DNA of 64,000 nucleotides from Oscillibacter valericigenes (GCF_016902445.1 NZ_JACSNX010000003.1:124001-188000); one strand, 5' to 3'; counted from the first letter of the stretch, positions 23,192-32,743 are shown. Translations and numbers: made by a program. Notes: a model not told the origin generated them from the letters alone.

Positions 23192-24361
23192 TTACAGGCT
23201 GTTGACAGCGGCCTCCAGCTGTGCCATCGCCTTTTCCAGGGTGGCCCGGGGGCAGGCGGCGTTGAGCCGCATATAGCCGTTGAGGCTCCGGCCGAAGGAA
23301 CAGCCGTCGTTCAGGCCCAGCTTGGCCTTCTGGATCATGAAGTCGTGGAGCTCCTCGTTGGTCATCCCCAGCTCCCGGCAGTCCAGCCACATGAGATAGG
23401 TGGCGTCGGGGGCGTAGGTCTTGATCTTCGGGATGTGCTTTTCGCAGTAGTCCACCACATAGTCGAAGTTGGCGGAGAGATAGGGCAGCAGCTGCTCCAG
23501 CCACTCCTCGCCATGGTTGAAGGCCGCCTCCATGGCGGTGAGGGAGAAGGCGTTGTTCCGGTGGATGTCCATGCACTGCCAGAAGTGGTCAAAGACCTCC
23601 TTCTTGTGGTGGTCGGGGAATACCACGGTGCTGGCCTGCAGACCCGCCAGGTTGAAGGTCTTGGTGCCGGAGATGCCGGTGATGACGTTGGCGGCGATCT
23701 CAGGGGACAGGGAGGCGGTGGGGATGTGCTTCTTGCCGTGGAAGATCAGGTCGGAGTGGATCTCGTCGGAGACCACCGGCACATGATACTGCAGGCACAG
23801 CTCCATCATCCGGCGCAGCTCCTCCTCCGTCCAGACGATGCCCAGGGGGTTGTGGGGAGAGCAGAGGATGAAGAGGTCCACCTCTTTCAGCTTCTCCTCA
23901 AAGTCGGCCCAGTCCACGGTCCACTTGCCGTCCTTTTCCACAAACTGGTTCTCCACCACCTTGCGGTTCCAGGCCTCAGTCATGTCGTAGAACTCGGAGT
24001 ACACCGGCGTCTGGATCAGGACGCTGCCGCCCTCCGGGGTGAACAGCCGCACACAGGCGGAGATGGTCTGCACCACGCCCAGGCTGAAGCTCATGAGGCT
24101 CTGGTCGATGTCCCAGCCGTTGCGGCGCTTCTGCCAGCCGCGGATGGCCTCGAAATAGCTGCCCGGCCGGGCGGTGTAGCCCCAGATACCCTCCTCGGCC
24201 CGGGCCTTCAGGGCGTCGATGACGGGCTGCGCGGTCTTGAAATCCATGTCTGCGATCCACAGCGGGATCACATCCTCCGTGCCGAATTTCTTCTTCCGTT
24301 CGTCGTACTTGGCGGAGCGGTTCTGAGAACGATCCACAACGGTGTCGAACTGATAAGTCAT
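23192..24361 (-). CDS. patB: PatB/MalY-type PLP C-S lyase (cysteine/cystathionine beta-lyase)
   Basis: 389 residues, fold type I aminotransferase-like. IPLWIADMDFKTAQPVIDAL is the PatB/MalY entry motif; SPHNPLGIVWTEEELRRM, VVSDEIHSDLIFHGKKH and SGTKTFNLAGLQ follow, with the PLP lysine at Lys234. This group cleaves the C-S bond of cystathionine, cysteine and S-conjugates, yielding pyruvate, ammonia and a thiol or sulfide. It is the first gene of a four-gene operon driven by a -24/-12 promoter about 50 bases upstream. The substrate range among sulfur amino acids cannot be decided. Confidence 0.9.
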   Translation of the reverse strand: MTYQFDTVVDRSQNRSAKYDERKKKFGTEDVIPLWIADMDFKTAQPVIDALKARAEEGIWGYTARPGSYFEAIRGWQKRRNGWDIDQSLMSFSLGVVQTISACVRLFTPEGGSVLIQTPVYSEFYDMTEAWNRKVVENQFVEKDGKWTVDWADFEEKLKEVDLFILCSPHNPLGIVWTEEELRRMMELCLQYHVPVVSDEIHSDLIFHGKKHIPTASLSPEIAANVITGISGTKTFNLAGLQASTVVFPDHHKKEVFDHFWQCMDIHRNNAFSLTAMEAAFNHGEEWLEQLLPYLSANFDYVVDYCEKHIPKIKTYAPDATYLMWLDCRELGMTNEELHDFMIQKAKLGLNDGCSFGRSLNGYMRLNAACPRATLEKAMAQLEAAVNSL

Positions 24362-24410
24362 AATCCTCCATCCTTTCTGCGGCAGTTTATGCGCTGATGC
24401 CTGTGTTATA

Positions 24411-24428
24411 AAGCAAAAATTGTGCCAA
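24411..24428 (-). promoter_or_regulatory. Sigma-54 (-24/-12) promoter of the C-S lyase operon
   Basis: On the minus strand TTGGCACA-N4-TTGCT: GG at 24426-24425 and GC at 24414-24413, exactly 10 bases between, matching the RpoN consensus. It lies about 50 bases before the lyase ATG. Confidence 0.85.
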
Positions 24429-24497
24429 AAACAGGAAAGCCTGTGATGAAGCCCGGAAAAGGATTAAAAAGCGGGACGACAATCGGAGTTCTCTACA

Positions 24498-24540
24498 AAA
24501 AAGAACCGGACAGTTTTAGCAAAACGCCGAGACTGTCCGG
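24498..24540 (-). terminator. Terminator of the sigma-54 activator gene
   Basis: In the minus transcript CCGGACAGT (24540-24532) pairs with ACTGTCCGG (24514-24506) around a 17-base loop, followed by TTCTTTTTT. Confidence 0.75.
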
Positions 24541-24593
24541 AACAAATTTTTTCGGGGAAAATGGATGTCCAAATTGTTAATTGGTTTTATTGG

Positions 24594-26657
24594 TCATTTG
24601 ATAGAATGAATATGACCATTTTCATACAGGCGGCGGCCATCGGCCGTCAGCTGGCTGCCGCCGCGGCCCCGGCTGATCCGGACCAGCCCCTGCTCCGCCA
24701 TCTGGGCCAGGACGCTTCGGATCTCCTGCTGGGAGGTGGGGAGAAAGGCTTCGCGGGCCAGCTGCAGCAGCCGCTCCCGGCCGATGGGCTGCCGGTCTTC
24801 TGATGCCCGGTACAGCTGCTCCAGCACGAAACGGAACACCTCGGAGGGCTCCGGCGGCACAGCCGGCGCCCCGGTCTGTTCGGAGATGGGTTTGCCCGCC
24901 CGATGGAACACCGTGGGCGGCAGATCCTCCATGGTGATGGGGTCATGGCCGGTGTAGAGGAAGTACTCCACCACGTTCCGCAGCTCCCGGATATTGCCCG
25001 GCCAGGCATAGGATCTCAGGAACTCCCGGACCTGGGGGGACAGGCGGAAGCAGGTCCCCAGCTCCTGCTGAAAATGCGCCAGGATCAGGAACAGGTCATT
25101 TCCCCGGGCGGACAGGGGCGGGATCTCAACAGGAAGGGTGCTGAGACGGTAATAGAGATCCCGGCGGAAGGTGCCCTCCGCCACCTTCTGCTCCAGAGAC
25201 TCGTTGGTGGCGGCCACGATCCGTACGTCGATGGGGATGATGGTGGTGCCGCCCACCCGCATGATCTCCCGTTCCTGCAGGACCCGCAGCAGCTTGATCT
25301 GCAATGCCGGACTCATGCCCTCCACCTCGTCTAGGAACAGCGTTCCCTGGTGGGAGATCTCCAGCAGGCCCAGCCGTCCGCCCTTTTTGGCGCCGGTGAA
25401 GGCACCCTCCTCATAGCCGAAGAGTTCGCTCTCCAGCAGGTTTTCCGGAAAGGCCGCCACGTTGATGGCCACAAAGGGCCCATCCTTCCGGCGGGAGGCC
25501 CGGTGGACCGCGTGGGCGAACAGCTCCTTGCCGGTGCCGGTCTGGCCGATCAGCAGGATGGGGCTCTCGCTGACGGCCATCCGCCGCAGCACATCCTTGG
25601 TCCGCTGGATGGCCTCCGACTCCCCGATGACATCCTCAAAGCCGTATTTGGCCCGATAGCCCTTGTGGAGCAGCTGGTTGCGCAGCTGGCTCTGGCGGGC
25701 CTCCACATCATTGAACCGCTGCAGGAGGGCGAAGGCACCGATGCAGGCGCTCTGCCGCATCACCGGCACCACCTCGACGCTGACGTTGACGCCGTTGAGC
25801 CGGGTGATCTTGGCTGGAAGCTGCTCCCGCTCCTGCAGGCATTTGGAAAAGGGAATGTAGGGGAACACCTGGGAGGCCGCCTTGCCCACCACCAGGTCGG
25901 CGCTGGTGCGGGTGATCTCCTCCGCGTGGCGGTTGCAGGCGAAGACCTCGCCCTTTTCGTTGACGCCTACCACGCCGTCCTCCAGCGTCTCCATTAAAAT
26001 ATGAAACTGGCTCTCCAGCCGGATGGACCGGGCGAACATCTGGTCAAAGCTGTAGTTGCTGGTGGCGATGGACTGGAAATAGGTCTGGAACTTCTCCGTC
26101 TCCAGCAGGTGCTCCAGCCCCAGCCGCAGGGCGATCTCGATCATCATGCCGGAGGTGCAGGCCCGCTGGCCCACATCGATCTTGGTCTCGATCTCCTCCG
26201 GCACGTACCGCATCTCATCCGGCGTGACGGCGATGTGGACGTCCGGCGGCAGCTCCGCCCCGGGATAGAAGGGGATCCAGTGGACCTGGGTGATGCCGAA
26301 CTGCTCCAGCTGGGCGATGGCCTCCCGGGCCATGGTCTCCGTCATGTTGACGAACAGCACCCGGCTGCCGGCAGGCAGCTCCTTCAGCCGCCGCAGCTCC
26401 TGCCAGCGGAAGGAGGCCTCCACCGCCATGGTCTGGCTGTCGATGGGCACGTGGCGGGCCAGCTCCTCCGGGGAGCCGAAGGCGTCCGTGGAGGCGGCGA
26501 ACAGGTCGGCATGGGGCAGCACGCCCATGGCGGTGCCGTCCATGACGGAGAAGACGGAGACGTCCGCCACATCGCCGAACAGGCTCTCCACATCCCGGCC
26601 GTAGGACTGCCCGGCCCTGGGGTCCAGAGCGATGATGGAGATCTTCTTTTTTTCCAT
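24594..26657 (-). CDS. Sigma-54-dependent transcriptional activator (CdsR-like)
   Basis: 687 residues from the ATG at 26657-26655 (GGAGGC upstream). An N-terminal sensor of about 200 residues, PrpR_N-like in character, is followed by a PAS domain (about 220-315) and the AAA+ domain (about 340-570) with Walker A GQTGTGKE (371-378), the sigma-54 contact motif GAFTGA (418-423), LFLDEVEGM and the arginine-finger region. Instead of a Fis-type helix-turn-helix the C-terminus shows a winged-helix-like stretch ([35 protein letters not shown]). It sits between two -24/-12 promoters of cysteine-catabolism genes and should activate both, as CdsR does for cdsB in Clostridioides. Confidence 0.9.
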   Translation of the reverse strand: MEKKKISIIALDPRAGQSYGRDVESLFGDVADVSVFSVMDGTAMGVLPHADLFAASTDAFGSPEELARHVPIDSQTMAVEASFRWQELRRLKELPAGSRVLFVNMTETMAREAIAQLEQFGITQVHWIPFYPGAELPPDVHIAVTPDEMRYVPEEIETKIDVGQRACTSGMMIEIALRLGLEHLLETEKFQTYFQSIATSNYSFDQMFARSIRLESQFHILMETLEDGVVGVNEKGEVFACNRHAEEITRTSADLVVGKAASQVFPYIPFSKCLQEREQLPAKITRLNGVNVSVEVVPVMRQSACIGAFALLQRFNDVEARQSQLRNQLLHKGYRAKYGFEDVIGESEAIQRTKDVLRRMAVSESPILLIGQTGTGKELFAHAVHRASRRKDGPFVAINVAAFPENLLESELFGYEEGAFTGAKKGGRLGLLEISHQGTLFLDEVEGMSPALQIKLLRVLQEREIMRVGGTTIIPIDVRIVAATNESLEQKVAEGTFRRDLYYRLSTLPVEIPPLSARGNDLFLILAHFQQELGTCFRLSPQVREFLRSYAWPGNIRELRNVVEYFLYTGHDPITMEDLPPTVFHRAGKPISEQTGAPAVPPEPSEVFRFVLEQLYRASEDRQPIGRERLLQLAREAFLPTSQQEIRSVLAQMAEQGLVRISRGRGGSQLTADGRRLYENGHIHSIK
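24613..24623. promoter_or_regulatory. Candidate activator binding site near the lyase operon
   Basis: TGACCATTTTC, identical to the 11-mer at 26686-26696, with an inverted TGGTCA 15 bases away at 24591-24596 and a CCAATTAAC (minus strand) nearby. It lies about 190 bases upstream of the lyase -24/-12 promoter, inside the end of the activator gene. Confidence 0.5.
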
Positions 26658-26685
26658 AAAGCTGCCTCCAATTAACCATTTACTT

Positions 26686-26696
26686 TGACCATTTTC
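26686..26696. promoter_or_regulatory. Candidate activator binding site near cyuA
   Basis: TGACCATTTTC, with the related TTAACCATTT and CCAATTAAC just before it. It sits about 70 bases upstream of the cyuA -24 element, a normal distance for an enhancer-type site, and also just ahead of the activator gene start. Confidence 0.5.
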
Positions 26697-26761
26697 CCAC
26701 ATTTCCATGGGGATTGCAAGAGGGGAAGCGGGATTTTGCAGGGTATCCCGGGGAAAAAGAG

Positions 26762-26779
26762 TTGGCACGCGGATTGCTT
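26762..26779 (+). promoter_or_regulatory. Sigma-54 (-24/-12) promoter of cyuA
   Basis: TTGGCACG-N4-TTGCT, a perfect match to the RpoN consensus, with GG at 26764-26765 and GC at 26776-26777. The gene starts about 70 bases downstream. Confidence 0.9.
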
Positions 26780-26845
26780 ATCTGTTAAAATGAACATGTT
26801 GCGGGCGATTGGAGATTTGTCTGGATACAGAAAGGAGCTTTCCAT

Positions 26846-28129
26846 ATGATCACGAAAGAAGAACTGCTGACCCTGCTGCGGCAGGAGGTCGTCCCCGCCC
26901 TGGGCTGCACGGAGCCGGTGTGCGTGGCTCTGGCCACGGCCGACGCCAGCCACGCCATCGGCGGTGAGATCGTCTCCATCAAGGTGGAGGTCAACCCCGG
27001 CATCTACAAGAACGGCATGAGCGTGGGCATCCCCGGCTTCCCCCGGGTGGGACTGAAGTACGCCGCCGCCCTGGGCGCCTGCCTGTCCAACCCGGAGAAG
27101 AGCCTCCAGCTGCTGGAGGACATCGACGAAGCCGTCACCGAGAAGGCCATCGGCCTGGTGGAGGACCGCCACGTGGTGGTGATGATCAAGCACGATGAGA
27201 CGGCGCTGTACGCCCGGGCGGAGGTCATCACCACTGCCGGTATCGGCATCAGCGAGATCCGGGGCACCCACTCCAACATCATCCTCACCATGCGGAACAA
27301 CGACGTGCTGGTGAAGAAGGCGTACGCGGCCGGCGGCCAGGACGAGCTCCACGAGCGGCTGGCCCCCATGACCGTGGCGGAGATCCGCCACCTGGTGGAC
27401 CAGTGCAGCGAGGAGGAGCTGGCCTTCATGCTGGACGGCATGGACATGAATGAGAAGCTGGCGGACTTCGGCCTGGAGCATACCCTGGGCGTGGGCATCG
27501 CCACCGCCCTGAAGACCGCGGACCTGCTGGGAGACGGCTTTGCCGCCCAGACTATGCTGCGGGTGGCCAGCAGCGCTGAGGGCCGCATGAGCGGCTGCCC
27601 CTACGCCGTCATGAGCAGCGCCGGCAGCGGCAACCACGGCATCACCGCCATCATCCCCGTGGTGGAGCTGGCCAAGCACCTGGGCTCCTCCAAGGAGCAG
27701 CTGGAAAAGGCCCTGGCCTTCTCCCACACCCTGAACGTGTACATCAAGATCTTCACCGGCAAGCTGTCCGCCACCTGCGGGTGCGGCGTCTCCGCCGCCA
27801 CCGCCTCCGCCGCCGCCATGGTGTGGCTGATGGGCGGCAGCGACGAGCAGATCGGCAAGGCCATCATCAACATGAGCGGCAACCTCACCGGCATGATCTG
27901 CGACGGCGGCAAGATCGGCTGCGCCCTGAAGCTGGCCACCGCCACCAACGCCGCCATCATGTGCGCCCAGCTGGCCATGAGCGACGTGGTCCTCCAGGCC
28001 ACCGACGGCATCTGCGGCGCCACGCCGGAGCAGGCCATCCGCAACATGGGCCTGGTCAGCACCCCCGGCATGGTGCAGACCGACAAGACCATCCTGGACA
28101 TCATGATGAAGAAGGACGCCCAGGCGTAA
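26846..28129 (+). CDS. cyuA: L-cysteine desulfidase, UPF0597 family (CyuA/CdsB)
   Basis: 427 residues, full-length UPF0597. The family start [17 protein letters not shown] includes Cys21; further conserved cysteines are at 251 ([20 protein letters not shown]), 311 and 313 ([11 protein letters not shown]), 352 and 359 ([15 protein letters not shown]), suited to bind a [4Fe-4S] cluster. The family degrades L-cysteine to pyruvate, ammonia and sulfide without PLP, and is oxygen-sensitive. It faces the activator and the C-S lyase operon and carries its own -24/-12 promoter. RBS GAAAGGAG. An L-serine dehydratase role is less likely given the context. Confidence 0.92.
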   Translation: MITKEELLTLLRQEVVPALGCTEPVCVALATADASHAIGGEIVSIKVEVNPGIYKNGMSVGIPGFPRVGLKYAAALGACLSNPEKSLQLLEDIDEAVTEKAIGLVEDRHVVVMIKHDETALYARAEVITTAGIGISEIRGTHSNIILTMRNNDVLVKKAYAAGGQDELHERLAPMTVAEIRHLVDQCSEEELAFMLDGMDMNEKLADFGLEHTLGVGIATALKTADLLGDGFAAQTMLRVASSAEGRMSGCPYAVMSSAGSGNHGITAIIPVVELAKHLGSSKEQLEKALAFSHTLNVYIKIFTGKLSATCGCGVSAATASAAAMVWLMGGSDEQIGKAIINMSGNLTGMICDGGKIGCALKLATATNAAIMCAQLAMSDVVLQATDGICGATPEQAIRNMGLVSTPGMVQTDKTILDIMMKKDAQA

Positions 28130-28157
28130 GCACGGAGAAAATCGAACAGACCTGCAA

Positions 28158-28192
28158 GCCGCCCGGCGGGAATTCCCGCCGGGCGGCTTTTT
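28158..28192 (+). terminator. Terminator of cyuA
   Basis: 13-bp perfect GC-rich stem (28158-28170 with 28175-28187) around loop AATT, then TTTTT. Confidence 0.9.
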
Positions 28193-28224
28193 GCGCTCCG
28201 CCGCCGTTTCCACAACATTACCGG

Positions 28225-28253
28225 TTGCCCCTGCGACGCCTTTGGGGTATCAT
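28225..28253 (+). promoter_or_regulatory. Probable promoter of the two-component operon
   Basis: TTGCCC (28225-28230), 17-base spacer, TATCAT (28248-28253). A second -10-like TATGAT at 28323-28328 without a good -35 follows CTTAAGGATTTTC and TGTTAA, which could be response-regulator sites; autoactivation is possible. Confidence 0.45.
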
Positions 28254-28349
28254 GGAGAAACGGCTGACGGCCTTCATAAAATCTTAAGGATTTTCCCGGT
28301 TTTTTGTTAAACCGCCATCCCCTATGATAGAAGCCAAGGAGGGAGCCCC

Positions 28350-29048
28350 ATGTACAACATTCTGATCTGCGACGACGAGCGGGACATCGTCAACGCCCTG
28401 AAGATCTATCTGGCAAACCCGGACTATCGTCTTCTGGAGGCCCACACCGGCCAGGAGGCCCTGGACATCCTGGACCGGGAGGACATCCACCTGGTGCTGC
28501 TGGACATCATGATGCCGGAGATGGACGGCATCACCGCCCTTTCGAAGCTCCGGCAGGTGAGCAATGTGCCGGTGATCCTGCTGACCGCCAAGAGCGAGGA
28601 CACGGACAAGATCCTGGGGCTGAACGTGGGGGCGGACGACTACGTCACCAAGCCCTTCAACCCGGTGGAGGTGGCGGCCCGGGTCCGCAGCCAGCTGCGG
28701 CGGTATTTCCAGCTGGGGGGCGGCGCCATCCGGCCGGAGGTGCTGACCCTGGGGGGCATCCAGATGGACGACCGGGAGAAGACCGTCACTCTGGACGGGG
28801 ACCCGGTGTCCCTGACCCCCACGGAGTACGACATTTTGAAGCTGCTGCTGGAGCACCCGGGACAGGTGTTCTCCCCCAGGGAGATCTACCGCAAGGTGTG
28901 GAAGGACGCCCCCTTCGGCAGCGAGAACACGGTGGCGGTCCACATCCGCCACCTGCGGGAGAAGCTGGAGATCGACCCCGCGGAGCCCCGGTACTTAAAG
29001 GTGGTCTGGGGACAGGGGTACAAACTGGAAAAGGGGATGGGAACATGA
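28350..29048 (+). CDS. OmpR-family response regulator
   Basis: 232 residues. The receiver domain (about 1-118) has ILICDDERDIV, the phospho-acceptor Asp52 in LVLLDIMMPEMDG, LLTAKS and GADDYVTKPFN. The winged helix (about 133-230) includes VSLTPTEYDILKLLLEHPGQVFSPREIYRKVW and NTVAVHIRHLREKLE with the terminal VWGQGYKLE. It shares an ATGA overlap with the kinase gene. It is probably phosphorylated by that kinase and controls envelope genes; targets are not evident in the window. VanR-like in general appearance. Confidence 0.95.
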   Translation: MYNILICDDERDIVNALKIYLANPDYRLLEAHTGQEALDILDREDIHLVLLDIMMPEMDGITALSKLRQVSNVPVILLTAKSEDTDKILGLNVGADDYVTKPFNPVEVAARVRSQLRRYFQLGGGAIRPEVLTLGGIQMDDREKTVTLDGDPVSLTPTEYDILKLLLEHPGQVFSPREIYRKVWKDAPFGSENTVAVHIRHLREKLEIDPAEPRYLKVVWGQGYKLEKGMGT

Positions 29049-31066
29049 AAGCGGTTTTCGTCAATGGAAATATGGAACAGGACATCAAGCAGGAGATCGC
29101 CCAGGCGGTGATGGGGGAGGACGCTCGGCCGGGCCCGGAGCCTCCCAGGCGGAAGACGAAGCTGACGGAGCGCACCGCCGCCAAGATCACGGCCTTTCTG
29201 CTGCTGATGGTGGTGGCCGCCGTCACCGCCGGCGGTGCGCTGGGGGCGGCGTTCCTGTACCACACCGACATCTATACCAGCAGTGAGACGGCGTTCAAGC
29301 AGGGATTGTTTGAGAGCATCGCCTGGGAAGACGCCTGGAACATTTTGGACGATGTGTCCTGGGACGGTGAGAACCGCGCCGCGCGGCTGGAGGGGGCGGA
29401 GCGGTACTGCGCGGAGCGGAACATCGCCTTTGCCGCGGTATATGACAAGTCCGACACGGAGATCTGGCGCTCCGGCACCAACACCGCCGCCGACAGTCCG
29501 TGGAAAATCTCCGTCACTTATGACTTGGATGTTTCGGAAGAGAATGTCTATACCGTAGAGCTGGTTCTGGACGACGCATTCCCGATAGATGACGACTACG
29601 CTTTTGCGAATTGGGTGGCGGACCTGGCCTACGCCCTCCGCTACTGGATCTACGCCATCATTGCCGCGGCGGCGCTGCTGACAGTGATCTGCTTCGCGTT
29701 CCTGCTGTGCGCCGCCGGGCACCATCCCGGCGTGGACGGCATCCGCCCCGGCTGGGGGACGAAGATCCCCCTGGACCTGCTGACGGCGGCCGTGGGGCTG
29801 GGGCTGTTCCTCGGCATCCAGCTGGTGGTGGAGGCCGGATTCTGGTCCGGCATTGCGGTGATCCTGGGGATCGTGCTGGGGAGCGCCGCCGGGGCGGGCG
29901 TCTTCACCGGCTGGTGCATGTCCCTGGCCCTGCGGATCAAGCTGGGGGGATGGTGGCGGAACACCGTCATCTATGTGGCCCTCCGCTGGGCCTGGAAGGT
30001 GCTGAAAAAGCTGGGCGGCGGACTGCGGGCCGCTGGCCGCGGGCTGGCGGGCCTGCTGGGCGGCATTCCCCTGGTGGGCAAGACAGTGCTGATCTTCCTG
30101 GGCCTCTGCGTCCTGGAAGGACTTGGGATTCTAGTCAGCTTGGGCTTCTTTTGGAGCTGGGGCGTCTTGGCGTTCCTGTGGGTCCTGGAGAAGATCCTGC
30201 TGTTCCTGGCGGTGCTGGCCGTGGCCCTCATGTGCCGGAAGCTGCTGCTGGGCGGCCGGGCCCTGGCCGCCGGGGACCTTGCCTATCAGGTGGACACCAG
30301 CCGCATGGTCCTGGACTTCAAATCCCACGGCGAGGACCTGAACCACATCGCCCAGGGCATGGCGGCGGCGGTGGACCAGCGGATGCGCAGCGAGCGGATG
30401 AAGACGGAGCTCATCACCAACGTGTCCCACGACATCAAGACGCCCCTGACCTCCATCATCAACTACGCGGACCTCATCGGCAAGGAACCCCGGGACAGTG
30501 AGAAGATCCCGGAGTACGCCGCCGTCCTCACCCGCCAGTCGGAGCGGCTGAAGCGGCTGATCGAGGACCTGGTGGAGGCGTCCAAGGCCTCCACCGGCAA
30601 CCTGGAGGTGGATCTGGCCCCCTGCCAGCCCGGCGTGCTGCTGACCCAGGCAGCGGGGGAGTACGAGCAGCGGCTGAAGGACGCAGGCCTGGACCTGGTG
30701 ACCCGGCAGCCGGAGACGGCGGTGACCATCCTGGCGGACGGCCGGCGGCTGTGGCGGGTGTTCGACAACCTGATGAACAACATCTGCAAGTACGCCCAGC
30801 GGGGCACCCGGGTCTACCTGACCCTGGAGGAGCGGGACGGCCAGGCGGTGATCTCCTTCAAGAACACCTCCCGGGCGCCCCTGGACATCCCGGCGGAGGA
30901 GCTGCTGGAGCGGTTCGTCCGGGGAGATGCCGCCCGGGGCGGTGAGGGCAACGGCCTGGGGCTCTCCATCGCCAGGAGCCTGACGGAGCTCCAGAAGGGC
31001 ACGCTGGATCTGACGGTGGACGGGGACCTGTTCAAGGTGGTCCTGCGGTTCGGGACCATCTCCTAA
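29045..31066 (+). CDS. Large multi-spanning sensor histidine kinase
   Basis: 673 residues from the ATG at 29045. The cytoplasmic start (about 1-45) is followed by a membrane helix (47-72), an external domain of about 110 residues (EWRSGTN-like and YDLDVSEENVYTVELVLDD stretches), then at least four to five further helices (about 195-420), unusually many. HisKA follows with VSHDIKTPLTSIINYADLIG (His462), then HATPase motifs DNLMNNICKYA (N box) and GNGLGLSIARSL (G box). The many helices suggest it senses a membrane signal such as lipid II or an antimicrobial peptide. It forms an operon with the preceding regulator. Confidence 0.92.
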   Translation: MKAVFVNGNMEQDIKQEIAQAVMGEDARPGPEPPRRKTKLTERTAAKITAFLLLMVVAAVTAGGALGAAFLYHTDIYTSSETAFKQGLFESIAWEDAWNILDDVSWDGENRAARLEGAERYCAERNIAFAAVYDKSDTEIWRSGTNTAADSPWKISVTYDLDVSEENVYTVELVLDDAFPIDDDYAFANWVADLAYALRYWIYAIIAAAALLTVICFAFLLCAAGHHPGVDGIRPGWGTKIPLDLLTAAVGLGLFLGIQLVVEAGFWSGIAVILGIVLGSAAGAGVFTGWCMSLALRIKLGGWWRNTVIYVALRWAWKVLKKLGGGLRAAGRGLAGLLGGIPLVGKTVLIFLGLCVLEGLGILVSLGFFWSWGVLAFLWVLEKILLFLAVLAVALMCRKLLLGGRALAAGDLAYQVDTSRMVLDFKSHGEDLNHIAQGMAAAVDQRMRSERMKTELITNVSHDIKTPLTSIINYADLIGKEPRDSEKIPEYAAVLTRQSERLKRLIEDLVEASKASTGNLEVDLAPCQPGVLLTQAAGEYEQRLKDAGLDLVTRQPETAVTILADGRRLWRVFDNLMNNICKYAQRGTRVYLTLEERDGQAVISFKNTSRAPLDIPAEELLERFVRGDAARGGEGNGLGLSIARSLTELQKGTLDLTVDGDLFKVVLRFGTIS

Positions 31067-31074
31067 AGAGGTGC

Positions 31075-31117
31075 GCGGGAGGCACCGGCCAAACCGGCCG
31101 GTGCCTCCCGCATTTTC
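31075..31117 (+). terminator. Terminator of the two-component operon
   Basis: 16-bp perfect stem (31075-31090 with 31096-31111), loop AAACC, then ATTTTCC. Confidence 0.88.
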
Positions 31118-31128
31118 CGTCGGACGCC

Positions 31129-31157
31129 TTGCGGACTGCTCCGCAATGGGATATACT
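31129..31157 (+). promoter_or_regulatory. Sigma-A promoter of pepD
   Basis: TTGCGG (31129-31134), 17-base spacer, TATACT (31152-31157). Confidence 0.65.
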
Positions 31158-31214
31158 ACAAGGCGGAAACAGACGGCGGCGCCGGAGATGCGGCCCGCCG
31201 GGAAAGGAGCAAGT

Positions 31215-32654
31215 ATGCGCGTGTTGGAACAGCTGGAACCCCAGGGGGTGTTCCGTTTTTTTGAGGAGCTGTGCGCCATTCCCCACGGCTCGAGGAACTG
31301 CCAGGCTGTCAGCGACTGGTGTGTGGCCTTCGCCAGGGAGCGGGGGCTGGAGCACTACCAGGACCAGGCGGGGAACGTCATCCTCATCCAGGAGGCAACT
31401 CCCGGCTATGAGGCGGCGGACCCCATCCTCATCCAGGGCCACCTGGACATGGTCTGTGAGAAAGAGCCCGGCTGCACCAAGGATATGGAGAAGGAGGGCC
31501 TGGACCTCTATGTGGAGGACGGCTGCGTCCGGGCCCGGGGCACCACCCTGGGCGGCGACGACGGCATCGCCGTGGCCATGGCCCTGGCCATCCTGGACGA
31601 CCCGTCGATCCCCCACCCCCGGCTGGAGGTGGTCTTCACCACAGAGGAGGAGATCGGCATGATGGGTGCCGTGGCGCTGGACGCGTCTCCCCTCCGGGGG
31701 CGGAAGCTGCTGAATCTGGACTCGGAGGCGGAGGGCGTCTTTACCGTCAGCTGCGCCGGCGGCAGCATGGCCCGGTGCGCCCTGCCGGTGACCCGGACGG
31801 CCTTTGCCGGCACGGCGCTGGCAGTGCGGGTCAGCGGCCTTGTGGGCGGCCACTCCGGCACGGAGATCCACAAGGGCCGGGCCAACGCCTGCATGGTGCT
31901 GGGCCGGGTGCTCCAGGCCATGGGAGCGGAGACGGAGCTGCGGCTGGTGACGGCGCGGGGCGGCGGCAAGGACAACGCCATCCCCATGGAATCATCCGCC
32001 CAGGTGGTGGCGTCTGACGAGGCCGCCGCCCGGCAGGCGGCGGAGCAAATGGCCGCGGCCCTGACCCGGGAATACGCCGTGGCGGATCCGGGCCTCCGGG
32101 TGGAGGTGACGGCCTGTGAAGTTTCGGAGACGCCCATGGACAGGGCGTCCACGGAGAAGGCCCTCTGTATGCTGACCTGCCTGCCCAACGGCATCCAGGC
32201 CATGAGCATGGACATCCCCGGGCTGGTGCAGACCTCCCTGAACCTGGGCATCCTCGCCACAGAGGCGGACAGCCTGACGGCCACCTTCTGCGTCCGCAGC
32301 TCGCTTGGCAGCCAGAAGGAGATGCTCCACCGCCGCCTCCGTGCCCTGATGGCGCAGCTGGGAGGCACGGTATCCATCTCCGGGGACTACCCCGCCTGGG
32401 AGTACCGGCAGGACTCTCCCCTCCGGGACCTGATGACGGAGATCTTCTGGGAGCAGTACGGCAGTGCGCCGCAGATCGAGGCCATCCACGCCGGTGTGGA
32501 GTGCGGCATCCTGGCGGGCAAGCTGCCGGGGCTGGACTGCGTCTCCGTGGGGCCGGACCTGCTGGACATCCACACCCCCAGAGAGCGGATGGACATCGCC
32601 TCCGTCCAGCGGGTGTGGCGATTCGTGCTGGAGGTCCTGAAGCGGTCCAAGTAA
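31215..32654 (+). CDS. pepD: Aminoacyl-histidine dipeptidase PepD (M20 family)
   Basis: 479 residues from the ATG at 31215 (GAAAGGAGC upstream). Two-zinc M20 motifs: ILIQGHLDMVCEK (His and Asp), GTTLGGDDGIAVAMALAIL (bridging Asp), FTTEEEIGMMGA (catalytic Glu and ligand Glu) and a late His in EAIHAGVECGILAGKLPGLD. The lid domain (about 200-390) includes RVSGLVGGHSGTEIHKGRANA. Length fits PepD, which hydrolyses carnosine-like and other dipeptides in the cytosol. It is monocistronic, with its own promoter and a terminator that overlaps the next promoter. Confidence 0.93.
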   Translation: MRVLEQLEPQGVFRFFEELCAIPHGSRNCQAVSDWCVAFARERGLEHYQDQAGNVILIQEATPGYEAADPILIQGHLDMVCEKEPGCTKDMEKEGLDLYVEDGCVRARGTTLGGDDGIAVAMALAILDDPSIPHPRLEVVFTTEEEIGMMGAVALDASPLRGRKLLNLDSEAEGVFTVSCAGGSMARCALPVTRTAFAGTALAVRVSGLVGGHSGTEIHKGRANACMVLGRVLQAMGAETELRLVTARGGGKDNAIPMESSAQVVASDEAAARQAAEQMAAALTREYAVADPGLRVEVTACEVSETPMDRASTEKALCMLTCLPNGIQAMSMDIPGLVQTSLNLGILATEADSLTATFCVRSSLGSQKEMLHRRLRALMAQLGGTVSISGDYPAWEYRQDSPLRDLMTEIFWEQYGSAPQIEAIHAGVECGILAGKLPGLDCVSVGPDLLDIHTPRERMDIASVQRVWRFVLEVLKRSK

Positions 32655-32659
32655 GGACA

Positions 32660-32690
32660 GGGGCGCGGCAGAGGCCGCGCCCCATTGTTT
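32660..32690 (+). terminator. Terminator of pepD
   Basis: 10-bp stem GGGGCGCGGC / GCCGCGCCCC (32660-32669 with 32674-32683), loop AGAG, then ATTGTTT, which is shared with the -35 of the next promoter. Confidence 0.8.
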
Positions 32691-32713
32691 TAAACGGGGA
32701 CCCATGGTATAAT
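32685..32713 (+). promoter_or_regulatory. Sigma-A promoter of the PPC-YfcE-AlkD-sortase series
   Basis: TTGTTT (32685-32690), 17-base spacer, consensus TATAAT (32708-32713), 30 bases before the ATG. Confidence 0.75.
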
Positions 32714-32743
32714 ATCCGCAAATCAGAAAGGGGAGGGAACGAA

